Positions 1 to 13,589 of a stretch of 64,000 bases of DNA are shown here, in pieces; the stretch's first letter is position 1, and every line of letters begins with the position of its first letter. The notes below the pieces were generated by a model. The model worked only from the letters and a program-made list of their open reading frames with translations. It had not been told where the DNA came from and did no database searches. Source of the stretch: Solea solea. Its lineage: Eukaryota; Chordata; Actinopteri; Pleuronectiformes; Soleidae. A program made the position numbers and the translations under genes. Location: the NCBI RefSeq assembly GCF_958295425.1, contig NC_081142.1, positions 12,138,324 through 12,202,323 on the forward strand, in the 5' to 3' direction.

Positions 1-2302
1 CATTTCAGCAGCACTCTTCCCTCTGGGGACTGTGTTGACTCAGATGGGACGAGTAAACAGAACCGGGGTGAAGACATGTGGGCACTCCATTCTCATGGAT
101 CCCTGGTCCTGTGGATTAGGCTAATGCTGCCCCCATGAGAGGGGTGTTGTACTGTGGCCTTCCCTGACAGGAGGTGATGGATTAGGGCTTTGTCCGGGCC
201 CATGTTGGCCTGAGGGACCTGGCGACGAGGGAAGGAGGGAGGCAAAGAGGAGATCAGGACGTGGGGCAGCCCAATCCCAGGATCAGTGACATGTTGACAA
301 GGGATTAGTCCATTTGGTGTGTTGCTTCAGGAGATGAAGTCCCATGGACTGTTAGGGAGAGTGATGGAACGTGTATGAGCACTGCACATTGATGTGAGGT
401 ACCATCAGATAAAAGATACCTTTAACTTTTTGCATACGTGAAGCACAGACTCATGATCTTGTGACACAGGTTGTTGTTGTGACTGGTGAAATCATACCTG
501 GACATATACTAATGGTATGACACAGAAGTTTTCAAACTTTTAGTGATGAGGGACCACTTTCAGGGGATAATATATTCCAAGGTAGTCCTTTGTGATCCTA
601 ACACTTTTTTGTTTCCCTATGTGACGTAAAAACACTGACTCTGTGACTCATCACCTGCTATTACTTTACAACAAGACAGTGATATTGCAGTGCATCATGT
701 CTAACATCCATCTTCCTGCAAGTACAGAGAAACATTCACCTCATCATCTGTACAAATGACACCACTTTCTCCAAAATGAATCGCTAATACTAATTGTTTT
801 GCTGACACCTGCACCAAACTAAGAGTTACGACTCCTAAGGGGTTCCTTTTTTGAGAACCACCAATATGATACATGTTCCATAAAGATCTGCACATGATTT
901 GTATGCTCTCCATTATGTTACAATTGAAAACCTTCATCAGTGCTAATTTAAAAGCCTGAAATAAATAAAGTGTCAGCAACAGGAAACTGACATGATATAA
1001 GTCTCACATTACATTTGCTTCCTTGGTCAGAATGTGAAAACCAGAATGTCTGTTTTTTTATGTGTTCCCTTTGAAATGGCACAGTGGACCCTCCCTTTGC
1101 TGTAACTTTATTTCATGCCCTAGTTTATTTCTGGAAACCTCCCACTCTCCTCAGCTTGTTTAGAAAGATGCCTGCCCAAGTGTGGTTTTTGTTTACTTTG
1201 CCAGTTGGGACAAACAGTAAAGTGAGTCAATTAAGCATTTGCATGAGGTCTTGAGTACCCCAAGAGAAACCACAAGGAACATTTGGATGGAGGCATGTCG
1301 ACCCACAGTTGCTGGTACAGTTGAGTAGAGGGTATCTGGAGGAGAATAAATTACCAACACTTGGCAGCATCGCCCACTGGCTCCGACTCCACATCTGGGC
1401 TTTGTCTGATGCTATTAGCTGTGAAAAATGAGTTTTGCTCAGTGGTGTTCTGGTGAACGATATCGAATGACATTATTGCGATTGGATTGCAAAGGCTAAA
1501 CAATACTCTCAGGGTGTCGGGATATTTGCCATTCAACTTTGCGGTTAACTAATACATGTCTTAGAAGATGAGTTTCATCTGAAACGTAAATAAATATTCA
1601 CACGACAGAGCAGGGAGGGAGTCGAGTGAGACGTGACAGAGAGATAGTGACCGACATGTGGCAAGGAGGCACTGATCGGTCTCTTGACGAACTTGTCGCC
1701 TCACCACGCTCCATGTGTCAGAGCCTGGCACTCTGGCAGTGTCGGGCGTGGGTGGCCTCCTGACACGCGCTTGAATGTGTGTGTCACGTCCGTCTGGGCT
1801 GATACACACACCCACATAATGACACTGACATGGTGCCATCAGGCCTGCCAGCAAAGCCCAGACGGAGTCCCTGACAAACAAGACCTTTATCTCCTCTGAC
1901 AGATTTCTCTCAGCCTTCCTCCTGCTTGCTCTTCCTCTCTAAGCCCATCACTCATTGGTCGAGTACAACCACAACCATTAACTAGCAATTTAGGACTCAA
2001 AGATTGTATTTATTTTAATTACAACCACGAGGAACGGAAAGACAGCCAAGGGAGTGTGTCCAGCTCTTGGACTTGGTTTGACAATGCACACTGTGCTGTA
2101 AATTGTAAAGTACCTCTGTGAATGTCAGTGAGGAACGTGTCAGCCAGTTCTATACAGGCGTCACTCATAGACCCCACTCTGTAATTGCCTGCTTGCTGGA
2201 GCTGCAGTGTAATTTTTGAAGTGGCAATGTGGCAGTGGTGTTTCTGACAGAATAAGGGACCAGAGATTTAATGCCCAGTCTGAGCTTTCTACCAGGCTTT
2301 TG
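1..2302. other. intergenic, mostly unique sequence
   Basis: No gene is recognisable. Open frames here are short (about 100 codons at most), lack splice-compatible neighbours and show no protein family motif. The sequence is AT-moderate and mostly single-copy in appearance. A perfect POU octamer (ATTTGCAT) lies at 1237-1244. A stretch near 523-615 begins like the worn end of a hAT-type repeat (ttttcaaacttttag followed by gggaccac), but it is too degraded to name. Confidence 0.6.
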
Positions 2303-2329
2303 ACTCTCTCTCTCTCTCTCTCTCTCTCT
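2303..2329. repeat. (TC)n microsatellite
   Basis: This is an uninterrupted CT dinucleotide run of about 27 bp. The flanks are non-coding, and the frames that read through it are artefacts of the repeat. Confidence 0.95.
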
Positions 2330-2794
2330 GTTTCTGCTGTATCAGTGAACCTTTTTATTTGTAGCTTCAATTATTTTGCACGGATGCTGCGGCACGAAAT
2401 ATTCAGGCTGCTCTGGCACATGCAAGAAGAGCAGAGAAATTGCTCTGGAGAGGCGGATATAGGCCTGAGAGGCACTCAACACACAGTCTGTACATTTATG
2501 GGGCATGAGAGAAAATAATAATAATGATAGTGGACTAAAACAACCAGATTCAGTCAAACTGTAGCCGGTCTGGGTGCTCTTCACATGCTCCACAGTTCCA
2601 ACCTGCTGGCTTTGACCCAGAAATAATACAGGAAGCCAGTACTAAAAAGAAGACAACAGAGAGTGAAATATGGCAAACTCCACTGTCAATCTAAATACCC
2701 AAATATTTTGAAGTTAATGGATGGTAGAAAGACATTGAATGCTAAAGTTATCAATGTCTGTGATGTAATAGGTAAACCTGGAAAAGCCTAATAT

Positions 2795-2880
2795 CAGTGT
2801 TCCCCAAACTTTGTATATGAGTACCAACATGTTTATAATTGCAAGCTATTGTGACCCAAATCATAAAACAATAGTCATGA
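2795..2880. mobile_element. possible hAT-type repeat fragment
   Basis: The stretch opens with cagtgttccccaaacttt and continues with a tgtgacccaaat motif about 60 bp later. This order is typical of the degenerate hAT-family ends common in vertebrates. No second terminal repeat or target duplication could be identified, so only a fragment is claimed. Similar openings occur at 18065 and 62077. Confidence 0.3.
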
Positions 2881-3574
2881 GAGGAAATTTGTGCATAATG
2901 TTGCCAAATGATTTACACCACCTAATTAATTGAATGCATGTTATTTAAAACATATATACATAGGTTGGGAAAATTCAGTCAATTTGTTTGAGGACTCCAA
3001 AACAAATACTACCAAGCTGAAAGGGGTCATATCACCACCCAGTGAAGCGGAGACTGACGTACCCCCAGACAGAAGTCGAGCTACAACCGTACTAAGCTCG
3101 GCTGTTCATGGAATTGTACTGTGGTGTGGTGAGCAAAAAAAGACTACTAAGATCACATTTATGCAGTGTTAAATGTGGAGCAGTGTCATTCATATTCACT
3201 GTGAAAGGCCATGTGTCTTCACAGAACAGATGTCTGTCCATTTGCTGAAATCCTACATATTCATACTGGTGCATTCCTGCAGGTGTGTTTGGAGGCAGTG
3301 ATCTCCGTGTGATGCACCCACTCAGCATAAAGAGGAGCAGGAGGAGGAGGAGGAGAAGGAGGCTGAGTCTTTAGTGACAATAGCCCCCCTCTCGATGCTC
3401 TCCGTGGGTGTGGGTGGGGGGCATTTAAAGCCTTTTCAGCCCCTGGCAAGACCCCCCGAAGATGCCCCCACATTCTGAGGATGACTACCTGCCCAGGAGC
3501 CCCTCTCTCTGCCCATCTGTCTCCTCCAGAGGCCAAAGGAGGGTACCTCCTCCTACCTCTTTCACCCCCCCTCC

Positions 3575-4020
<446 letters not shown>

Positions 4021-7000
4021 TTTTTTATGTGTGGGTGTTGGTATACTAATTTACATATATTATATTAATATAAATCATAGTAATATTAAGGTTTTAACTT
4101 TCTAACTTTTAAAACAGGGCCTCACACACACTCCCAAAATACAGGTTTTATCTAAACAGTAAAACTACATTTTAGCCCGTGTAAAAAATGTTTTCTTGTG
4201 TGTTTTGATTTCAATAAATTAACAATATGAGATTAATATGTAAATATATTTTGGACAATTCAGTGGCCTATAGTTACATGGCATTTATTTCAAGTGTATT
4301 TACAGGCCAATCCAGAAAGTTATTACCTTTCAAAATCTAAGAATGGTTTCAATGATGGCTTTAAATTCCAGTGATAATTTTGCACTACACAGTTTTTTTT
4401 CTCAATAATCCTCTCACCAATGACTTTTCAAGTTGCAACTCTTCATCTTGTGATTGGCTTGAGTGTGTTTGCAGGTCCCAATCCCGATTTCAGCTGCCAT
4501 CACACCATACTGGTCTGCCACAGAATAGCAAATAACCAGAATGAGGAGGTACAAAGACACAGAGAGATACAGTATTAAAAACATAGTAGTGTGTCAGTGT
4601 GAGGTCTCCGCAACTGCAAACATCACATGATAGCACTTTGTGTAGTGTGAGATGTGCAGAAATCCCCTGGATCTGAAAGTTGTGTAGCGTGAACTTGGTT
4701 TTCTAACTATGGAGCTTTAATGTTTAATGTTAGGTTGGTAGCAGATTAATATTTTATGTCTCTGAGAACCAATGACCTTTCAACAAATGATCCACATAAT
4801 GACATTTAATGTAGTCCTATTCAACAACTTATTTATTTCTTGTGTGGCAACATTTTTAGCTTTGGAATATTTTTAAAGATCTTTTCATGAAATTTTGATG
4901 CCATTGTGTGGATATGTTTTCTCAACAACATGGCCTTGTTTTTTTTGCAAGGCAGCAGTTTTAAGCCTTATTCCCATAAGTGGGACTGTAACAATGTGTG
5001 CAGCGTGACCTTCATCCTTCTGTGCTCAGCCCATTAGTCCAATTCACTTAACTGTCAAACTTCAAATTCACAATCTCATCCATTCTCAAAGCAGCAGGTT
5101 TAAAAAAAGAAAAAAAGAAAGAAAGGTGTTCTGCATTCCTCTCACTCTCTCGGTTTTAAGCCTTGTGGTTTTTGTGTTTAGAGACTTGCTGAATAAACCT
5201 TCCTCTTTATTTCAGCAGTGAGAAATCAAACTTCGTCCCCCTCCCTCGCAGGGAGGATGACTGTAGATGAGTTCACTAAACACTTTCTGGCAAGCAGGCA
5301 TGCCGCCGGCTGCACACATGAGGCCTGCAGCCGTGGGAAAGACCTGACTCTGATAATAAGCAGCATTTGGCCCTTCTAACCTCTGCAGGCTTTGGCTGGG
5401 GCTAGTTGTCTCTTTCTCCCTCACTTGTTTTCTCTCTCCTTCTTTCTGAGAGTGGAGGAGTCACAGGAGAGCAGTTCAGCCAGGGAGAGGCACACAGCTG
5501 TGGCTATGAGGTCCCAGTGTGTTTATTTGTCCAAGCCCAACCAAAATAAGCGCAGGCCAGGCATTGCTCCTGAGGACCGGGGCCACCACCGCTGCGGTGC
5601 TTTTCATCCCAACAGTGGGGAAAGTGCTCTGGATGAGGAGGGAGCTGCACAGCACAGTGTATTGTAAAACAGCTGCCTCATCTGTGGGGGAGGAAGTGTG
5701 CAGCAGATGTGGACAGGATAGATGGTTCATGTTCCCACACCTACTCCTGTTGTACAGTTGTTCAGCCATGCTCAGCGGTCAGTGAATGAGTGCCTTTGTT
5801 TAGCAAGAGAAAGTTTGCCTGCTCAGTGGAAACTCCAGAATGAGAATGAGCACAGTATTTGATATTTGCTTGAAATAAGTCACATAAGTAGAATAATGTG
5901 AACACGAAGAACTGTGCACAGTGTCAAATTTATTTAGATATGACCCTTATATGACTTCTTAAGTCAGCAGATGATTCTTGATGTGCCGTAACACTTAGGG
6001 ATTGAGGTGTTGTGAATGTTTATGAGGGTTTCAGTAGGAACATCTGTTTAACTCTGATTGTATTCCACATTATATTAACATTGATCACGTGTATTTATTG
6101 TAAAGTAACTTGGCTTGATTTGACTTGTATTTAATGTGAGATCTGATCACAAGTGGTCACTTGACACGTTCAGGACTCATGTTATTGTCTGAACAGTCAA
6201 ACTTAATGCTGCCCACTTATGATTAGATCTCTCAGGACGAATGGTAATACCAGGTTGTACATGGGGCCTCAGATTGTGTAATATCTAACAGTCTATCTAA
6301 GTGTATTGTCATGTTTGTATTATTGGGCATTAGCAGAATCCAACAATTAAAGAGTTTATTTTTGATGAGTGTAATTGTAGGCCTTCCTCCTCACTCTGTT
6401 AATTGCTAGTTTAAAACATAAGCCAATTTTGGAGGAGCCATAAAATGCAAAAGGTCACAACAACATCTTTGATTCATTGACCTCCTTTGCTATCTCTTAG
6501 GTGATCTATACGGGGGGTTAACAACCCTTTTGTATGCAAAATAACAACATACCCATCCTGCTTTACTCATCACACTGTCATGCACTGACCCCCTATATAA
6601 AGGGTCACCCAACCCGATGCAAAAGTGAACAGGTGTGCCTCAGGCCTCACATGGCTGCATGACTGACAAGCTGCCCACCCACCAGTCCCTCCAGCCACCA
6701 ATCTGAGCTGGCTGCCTCCTCTCTGCTATAGCTCTGCTCATCTGTTACGGGCTGTAAAGTTGACAGATAATTACTCGTCCCGCTTATCTTGTTCCAACCA
6801 CCCATCCCACCCACTCCGTCAATGCCGTGGGAAGTCACCATTTAGCTGTTTATCTGTGGTTTGCTCTGTCACATACCTTGCCCACACCCAAGGCCGTACC
6901 GCACCTTAACATACCTCTTCCGTTTGACCTGAGCGCAACCCCTACAGGACTCAACATTTCCAGCTCGTTCTCTTCATCAACAACCCCTTCCTGGTCTTGT

Positions 7001-7399
7001 CGATCCGTCAGCAGCCTGTAGGTAAAGACCATGGTTGTGTTTGCCTAGTGAGGCCCCTCTTGGCTCTGACAGTGAGGGAACACCGTGGGGCCACAAAGAG
7101 GGACACGTGTCAGCAGTGCCAACAGACAAAGCAGGTGCTGTGGCCAAGGTTTAAGGAGGGGCAGCTGTCCATCACACCCACTGCACCCAAACACTGACCA
7201 CATCACATATGGCTACTAGATCAGGGCCTGATTGACAACCAGGGTCGTGTTGTTGGTGCATGGCATTACTGATCATTACTGATCTCAGAATAGAAATAAA
7301 TAATATTATGTTGTGTCCTGGCTGAGCTCATTTAACCCTTTTGTGACCATGCTTTTGGCATGTGTACTTGTCATTACCATAACTCCTAGACTGTGATAT
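4021..7399. other. intergenic, unique, no gene seen
   Basis: This is AT-rich non-coding sequence. There is a short A/G-rich run at 5102-5125. CGTGGGAA, the high-affinity RBPJ core, occurs at 5332-5339 and again at 6826-6833, but this is about the number expected by chance. No open frame has exon-like context. Confidence 0.55.
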
Positions 7400-7550
7400 C
7401 AAGAAAAGCGCATCAGCTCATCACCAAAGCTCTGCAAAAAGCCAAGTAATGACCCATTTATTTGAATCAGCTGTGTTGCAGCAAGGAAACATCTAAAACA
7501 TGCAGGGCAGTCGGTCCCCAGGACCAGGAATGAGAGACACTGCTTTAGGG
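7400..7550 (-). mobile_element. common teleost dispersed repeat, fragment
   Basis: Read on the minus strand, this stretch runs: tctcattcctggtcctgggg, then accgactgccctgcatg, then ttttagatgtttccttgctg, then a CAACACAGCTGATTCAAAT block, then gcagagctttggtgatgagc. This order matches a very abundant teleost interspersed repeat that I recognise but cannot assign to a named family. It explains the 83-codon minus-strand open frame here, which is not a gene. The recognition is from memory. Confidence 0.6.
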
Positions 7551-10500
7551 AGTACCACGCAAAATAAAAATGCCTGGACATAGCAGAAACTTGAAAACTA
7601 AAAGTCCAGGACTTACAAAAAAAATGGTGTCCATATGTAAAATAGTTCAAAGTTCAAATTGTAAATGTGAAATTGTTTGCCATTTTAGAGTTCCAAATCT
7701 GTTTTTTTTAATCTTCTATTCCTTTAAACTGTTATTGTAACTAATTACTAATTATAACATTAGTAATTGAATAACTGCCAGATATTGAAAGTTGAAGTTA
7801 TCTTGGAACTTCTTTGTTTTCTTCTCTAGAAAATCCTCAAGGTCTACTTTTATCTGGATTTTTTTCTTTTCTTATTTAACTAGTGCCACATGTCGCTGTA
7901 ACAAACAACAGATGCCAACATACAGTATCTTTCAAATCTATCACTTCTTATCTGCCCCCAGTTTGTGCTACCTGCAGGATGCTCCATGCAAATTATCGCT
8001 TCCTGGGGACCCAATTCTTAACCATTACCCCCCACCTCCTCTGAAATTAAAATGCAGAAATGCAGACTCCCCTTTACATAATTTGCTGTTCTCCCCTACC
8101 CCTAACCCCAACTGCCTAAAGCATCTCTTTGCGCTCTGACAGCAAGTGGGTGACTTCTGACAGGTTGCATTGATCTCCTGGCTGGGAAAGAAGTCAGTTT
8201 GACAATGGAGAACATGTGTCCATTTTAGGACAAGCCTTAACTTGTCTGACCCCCTCATTTGGGATGCGCCCACAGAAAAGCCATTCCTGAAGCAAAACAG
8301 TTTCATCTTCAGGAAATTGTTCTCTGGTGAATTGTAGTGGTTAGGCTTGTTTGAATAACAGTAGAAATGGTTGTATTTAGTTTTTCATCTCGGTAATGAA
8401 GATAAACATTTGCCTTTGATTCAACTGTCTGCAGTGTTCTCTCTGCTTGGTTGGTTAGTCTCTGGGCTTTTTGGGGTCTTCCTTTAATGCGACAGGCGGC
8501 AGAAATGTGTGATTGGTTAGGTCTGTTCCATTGCAGTTTTGTGAACATTAAATAAGAGCCAGCCCACTTCTGAAAGGTCTTTGATATGAATAGCTAGATG
8601 TCTTTATGCAGCTTTACATTTGCTCTGGTTAATAACTGGTGGGACATGGCTAAAAGATGATTTAATTTACATTCTCACATCTTTCACAGGCAATGTTGTA
8701 CACATCACACTGATTGTTGGAAACCACAAGGTTTTACCACGGTGATGAGCACTCAGAGTGGAGGTGCAGGGAAATAGAAAATGGTATTGTGAAATGATCT
8801 GTCCAAGGCCTGTGTGTAGACATATGTGTGTGATTGAGAACTATTAATTACTCTTGATAAGACTGAGACGATGAATTGTATTTGTGCGTGTGAATGCCAC
8901 TGCAGCCTGAAGCATTGACACCCTTAGAATTTATTTAATAAATAATTAAAAAGTCAGTATTACTATATTCCAATGGAAACTAGTCTTCATGTCTTACCCC
9001 TCAGCTTCTCGTGGAAAAATCCCAATTTTCAATCAAGACATGTCCTGGAAGACCACTAGAGGACTGCGTGCAGGACAAAGGTGCAGTGAGCCAATGTCTA
9101 GTCACTCATCTATCCCCTAAAGCACAGTCTCATTGTTTCCATCTACCTCAAACTCATTACCAGCCACAGTATTCTTATTGTCACCGACACCACATCTGTA
9201 AAACCATTTTAGATTAGCTGGTCAACTAATGTGTTTTGATTGTATCTTTGTGCTTCTGCTCTTAATAAATGTCTTCCACATTGTGGGAAAGCAGAAACGA
9301 CAGGAGACCTGGGTAAACACCACAAACAGCTGCATTGTCATGGTTTCTGGCGTTTCCCATTTGTTGCTTTTTCTGTTGTAACATAAAAGTTGCACATGCT
9401 CATCACAGCATGACCTACTCATCCGTGCTGACGTCTGTGAAGTACTTGCTAAAATAGCCACTCACTGCTGGAGGATGAAAGGTGATGAAGTCATGTTTGA
9501 CGTTCGCTGCTAGACTTCTTGTGTCTGGACACACAGTTAAGTTTGAATGCGTCACCTGCCCAGGGCAGCATCTTTAGTCTACAAATTGTGGTTTCTTATA
9601 GCTAATGTTTAGATGATTTATGGCTGGTCGTGTTAAAGTATATGCTCTGTGGAGGTTTAGTGTCTTATGTCACTGGTTTGAATCACAGAAGCACTGAAAA
9701 GAAACCACCTACACAAAGAAAACAGTGGGGCTATTGTTCTTCCTTCAGTTTGAAGGGAACATGACTGTGAATATAACTGAAGTGTGAGCGTATTGATATG
9801 TTGATGGTCGACAGGTCTGTGGACATTTAGCTGAGTTGAGGGCAACTTTTTGGACTGAAAACAGCATTTTCAACTGTCGCTCATCTGAAACAGAGAGTGA
9901 CGGAGTGAGGTAAGGGAGTGAAGAAGTAAAAGGGCACAAAAAGAAGTGAAGGGTATGAGGACAGTAATTTGTGATACAAGTGTTAATGCAATGACTTTCC
10001 ATTAAGGTAATAAACCTATGACATAAAAACAATTAGCAGGTGGTGCTGTCATCACCCGTTTAACAAAGTAAATGTTCTATCAGTGTAGTTGGGGTCACTC
10101 GCTGTGACTTTTACTCTTTTGTCATAAGAATACTTGGCATATTTATCTTATTTGGATTAACAGGATTAATGATAATATAAATAGTGCCACAAAACCAAAC
10201 AATAAATCATTGAATACTAAATTAATTGCAGACTATTTCTTTTAGATTTGTTCCAGTAAAACAAGATTCTCTGATTTCATTGAATATGTTCTGGTTGGTT
10301 CCTTAAACGTAATATCTAAATAACGTTTCAGAGTTTTACACCACTTTTTGACCTTTTATGGAGCAACCAGTTGAATCTGTAATGAAAATACTCTAGTCGT
10401 GGACCTTAACATGAGACTTTTTTTATTCTTTCATGTGTAACACACATTTGAATCTCATTTTTAAAGTTTTGCAGATGTGTGAACTACTAATATTTCTAGT

Positions 10501-11357
10501 TTGTAATTTGATGAATATTAAAATAGCTCACATTCTTTAAAATCATTTGAAGCTGTCCATTTCCTCTCCTGTTGCTGCTGCAGTCATTTAGTAATTCCCA
10601 TGCCAATAATAGGGATTAACTGTTATTTTAGTGAAGTTGGATCTCTGGCAGTGAGATGTTTTATGCAGTATGTGCTGTTGGCTGTCTTGAGTTATGTTTT
10701 GTTTTCAATTTCTGTAATTTTTTGGATCTCAGATCTAAGTATCCATGTTGACGCTGCTCCTTTTGTGGAAATATGCAGGAAAACCACGTTTTAAGTCATC
10801 CCTTCTTCGTAGGAGATCACAGTTAATTGACGACATCCCTCTTTGCGTCACTCATGACACCACAAACTGAAGTGTGGCGAGTGTTATTTTGTGTGAAAAT
10901 GACACCAAGTGTTAAAGTGAAGAGTAGGAGGTTGACGAGAGTGTCTTTCATTCTTTTGTGAAATGAATTTAATGAATCACAGCTCAGCTGATGTGCCAAG
11001 CAGCATGTGTTGATGGCTCCGATCTGCATGGAAGCTCAAACTAAGCAGAGAATTGGTTTCAGTGCTGTCATATTTCTGTTGTTTGCCATTTCCACAGTGA
11101 CTGAAACAATACAGCCTTTTTCAGTTTTGAAATATGATACACCACTTTTGAAGTGGCTGATATTGTTCAGGCATTGGGCCATTGCTATGTGGTTTTTCAG
11201 GGTCAAGCATCATGTGCTGTTGACTTCTCTTTATTTTACTGCAGTTCAGTGCAGTCTTACCTATAGATGAACAGATCAAACTCCATTAACTTTCTTTTAT
11301 TTTCCCTTGAATCTAATTTGACTTCCTCAGGAACACAGCAGCCCTCACTTACCAAGA
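7551..11357. other. intergenic, AT-rich, no gene seen
   Basis: This 3.8 kb stretch is AT-rich, with few simple repeats and no recognisable transposon end or exon. The region 10100-10560 is particularly AT-rich. All open frames are below about 115 codons and lack family motifs. Confidence 0.55.
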
Positions 11358-11385
11358 CCCCCCCCCCCCCCCCCCCCCGCCCCCC
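11358..11385. repeat. poly-C tract
   Basis: There is a run of 21 consecutive C, then one G, then six C. Such tracts are unstable, are prone to sequencing and assembly length error, and can form i-motif/G-quadruplex structures. Confidence 0.95.
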
Positions 11386-12950
11386 TTCCCCTCTGTTACA
11401 TCTGTGACCTCAAAGAAAAAGAACACATTAACCAGCCATTGTCTGATGTTCAGTTCCATTCAGAGCCTGTAGTCATAGTCAGAAATCAATATGTTGAGAT
11501 TTGTCTTAATGAGCCTGCCACTATCTCCATTTGCAGAAGCTTCAGTGTAGTCAGAGTCAGAGTTGATCACCCAGAAAGGTGATTTCCAGACTGTTCTTTG
11601 CAAAAACAAGGACAGAAGTGAAAAGGTTATAGATTTTTCCCTGTGCATCCCTGTGTCATGTGCATGTTCACTTGTTTTTACATATCTTGCCCTATTAGTT
11701 AGATACTCGTGAGCCCCCTTTATACAGAGATCTAGCTGTATCGCTGTGAACGCGACTCCTGTGCTTATTTACACTAAACTTAACCAGCTTACATATTCCT
11801 GCCCCTGGTCTAATTTTGGATAGCAGTGTAACAAATCTTTATCTGCTTGCACCAAATGATCGAAGACTACAGCTGAATTAGATTCTTTGCTTTGTTCTTC
11901 AGCACACACATTCTATGTGATCTGGAACTGAAAGGAAAGAGTGCTGTTTTATTATCTAACTACACAAATTCTCTGTACTTTGAGATGTGTTTTCTGCTCA
12001 GGTGGCGTAAACTGCTCAATGCTGCAGTTACTACCACAGTTACATCTTCAGCTAAGCCCATAGCCACATTCTGTTTTTCATACACCAGTCTTGCAGGATT
12101 TAAAATATTCATATAATAAAAAGATAAATACTGGTTTTCAATACCAACCGGTATACTGCCCAGCACTCGATAAGGGTGAAACATTCCCTCCTTGAATACG
12201 TTTTGTGGAAGGGGTTATAGATTCTGTCTGTTGTCTGACAAATGTCCAACACAGAGGTCTAGTATTTCAAACTCACCTGTGAGATATCACTATGGTTCAC
12301 AAGTACTTTATAGTTCAGTGATTCTTCCCATGATCTCCTTAGATGCTGACAGATGGCAAGCATCGCATTAGCACTTCCTGCATTCGTTCAGGGGTGTCGA
12401 GCTGGCACTCGATGTCATTCTCCACCTCCCCTGCTGTGGATGGACACAGAGCTGCTTGCTCTCCCTGCTCCGTGTAGTTATGTGCACCTGAACTCCCCTA
12501 CTTCACTGTGTGTGCGTGTGTGTGTCCATCATGGCTTTGATACGAGGCACGTCGGGTCAGCCACTCTACATTTCATGTCTGACCCGGAGGTGCACACTGA
12601 ATGGCTTCTCCTGTCTGCAATTCCTCACTAGGGAAAAACACACATAGTCATTACAACAGGCTCTTTTGTTGTTGCTCTGTGTGAAGGCATTCCCACCTGT
12701 GACTGGGGCTGAGACGGTTGGAGGGATGTGTGAAATATCAGTCTGAGAGGGCTGGAGGCCGGGCAGCAGCTTAGAGACAGAGGGAGCAGGCCAGCTGTAG
12801 ATCTAATATCACCTATGGGCCTGCTGGCTGTGAAGGTCTGCCTAATATGAGACACATGTGCTACATCCTGTCTGAGCTGCTGCCTGGCTATGTGTTGGCG
12901 CAGAGCAAAGGCGTGGTAGGTGTATGTTTGTGTGTGTGTGAGGGCTATTT
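11386..12950. other. intergenic, no gene seen
   Basis: This is non-coding sequence with no confident repeat. The plus-strand open frame at 12353-12631 contains a short GTGTGCGTGTGTGTG run and shows no domain. Confidence 0.5.
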
Positions 12951-12956
12951 TTTATT

Positions 12957-13030
12957 TTTATTTTTTACCTGCTTATGACCTAGGTCCTAATGGGAATCAG
13001 GGAGACAAAACCTAATTTCTGAGGTTTACG
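12957..13030 (+). repeat. microsatellite-linked repeat, left part
   Basis: The motif order (gacctaggtcctaatgg, then gacaaaacctaatttctgagg) parallels the copies at 33196-33400 (+) and 35386-35515 (-). In those copies a GGTCCT.ATG core is followed by a run like AAAACC..T.AT then TTCTGAGG. Here the 5' half (the ggcataaacactgaccttg segment) is missing. The matching right part lies beyond the SINE and (TG)n tract, at 13341-13500. Confidence 0.5.
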
Positions 13031-13054
13031 ATGTGAATTGTAGTTAGTTTAACT

Positions 13055-13301
13055 GGTTATGGCAAATGCTCTGTATTGCTTTTCTAGTGTTTTCTCACTT
13101 CTCAAAGCTGCTTTATATTTCAGGGTTTGCCTTTCACACCCATTTTCATACAACGCCCTTTTCCATCGCACAGCTACAGTATTATATCAGCTCACAAGCT
13201 GCCCGCACAGCCAACAGGAGCAATTTTGGAGGCTAGTTGAGAGTAGTGGAGCCAACCGTCAACCTTCGGGTTGAAAGGCATCCCACTTTACCACTGATCC
13301 A

Positions 13302-13303
<2 letters not shown>
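13055..13303 (-). mobile_element. tRNA-derived SINE, inverted copy
   Basis: On the minus strand the element starts with a tRNA-like head: tcagtggtaaagtggg resembles an A box, then gcctttcaacccgaagg, then a decayed B box ggttggctccact. It continues through tgctcctgttggctgtgcgg, aaagcagctttgagaag and actagaaaagcaatac, and ends in catttgccataacc. The body matches the plus-strand copy at 40386-40603 in the same order (gctcctgacggctgtgccgg, aaagcagctttgagtgg, ctatataaatacagacc, atttaccatt), so the family call rests on two copies in this window. The head is too diverged to be a functional tRNA gene. The 71-codon plus-strand frame here is simply the inverted SINE. Confidence 0.75.

Positions 13304-13304
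<1 letters not shown>

Positions 13305-13340
<36 letters not shown>
13305..13340. repeat. (GT)n microsatellite
   Basis: About 18 GT units lie immediately beside the tRNA-like head of the inverted SINE and before the right part of the microsatellite-linked repeat. Confidence 0.95.
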
Positions 13341-13343
<3 letters not shown>

Positions 13344-13500
13344 ATTTTCTTAGCCTGTGAGGGCAGTTCAAACCCATCGTTGTGAAGACATTTTAGTAGG
13401 TCAGCACATTTTTAAAGACCCTTTTAAGCATAAACTAGTAATGGTTAAGGTTATGGATAAAGCTGTGTTTAGGCTGTCCAAATGAATGGAACTCCATGTA
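13341..13500 (+). repeat. microsatellite-linked repeat, right part
   Basis: The segment gtgtttaggctgtccaaatg followed by aatggaactccatgtagtgt aligns with gttttgtttaggctttccc followed by aatgaactgaaatcattgc at 33330-33375. A taatggttaaggttatgg segment precedes it. Together with 12957-13030 this looks like one repeat copy interrupted by a SINE and an expanded GT run. Confidence 0.5.
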
Positions 13501-13589
13501 GTGTTTGCTTTTATTGATTTTCTCATTTATGGTATTAGCTGGAAATCATATTGCTAGCTTTGGCTGATCACCATGCCATAAAATACTAT

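Noticed and set aside
5332..6833. Distal RBPJ sites (CGTGGGAA at 5332 and 6826)
   Set aside because: Two perfect 8-mers in 64 kb over both strands is about the chance expectation, and they are single sites without the paired layout.
13240..13303. tRNA gene on the minus strand
   Set aside because: A-box-like and B-box-like pieces are present, but the B box is decayed and the cloverleaf cannot be completed. It is the head of a SINE.
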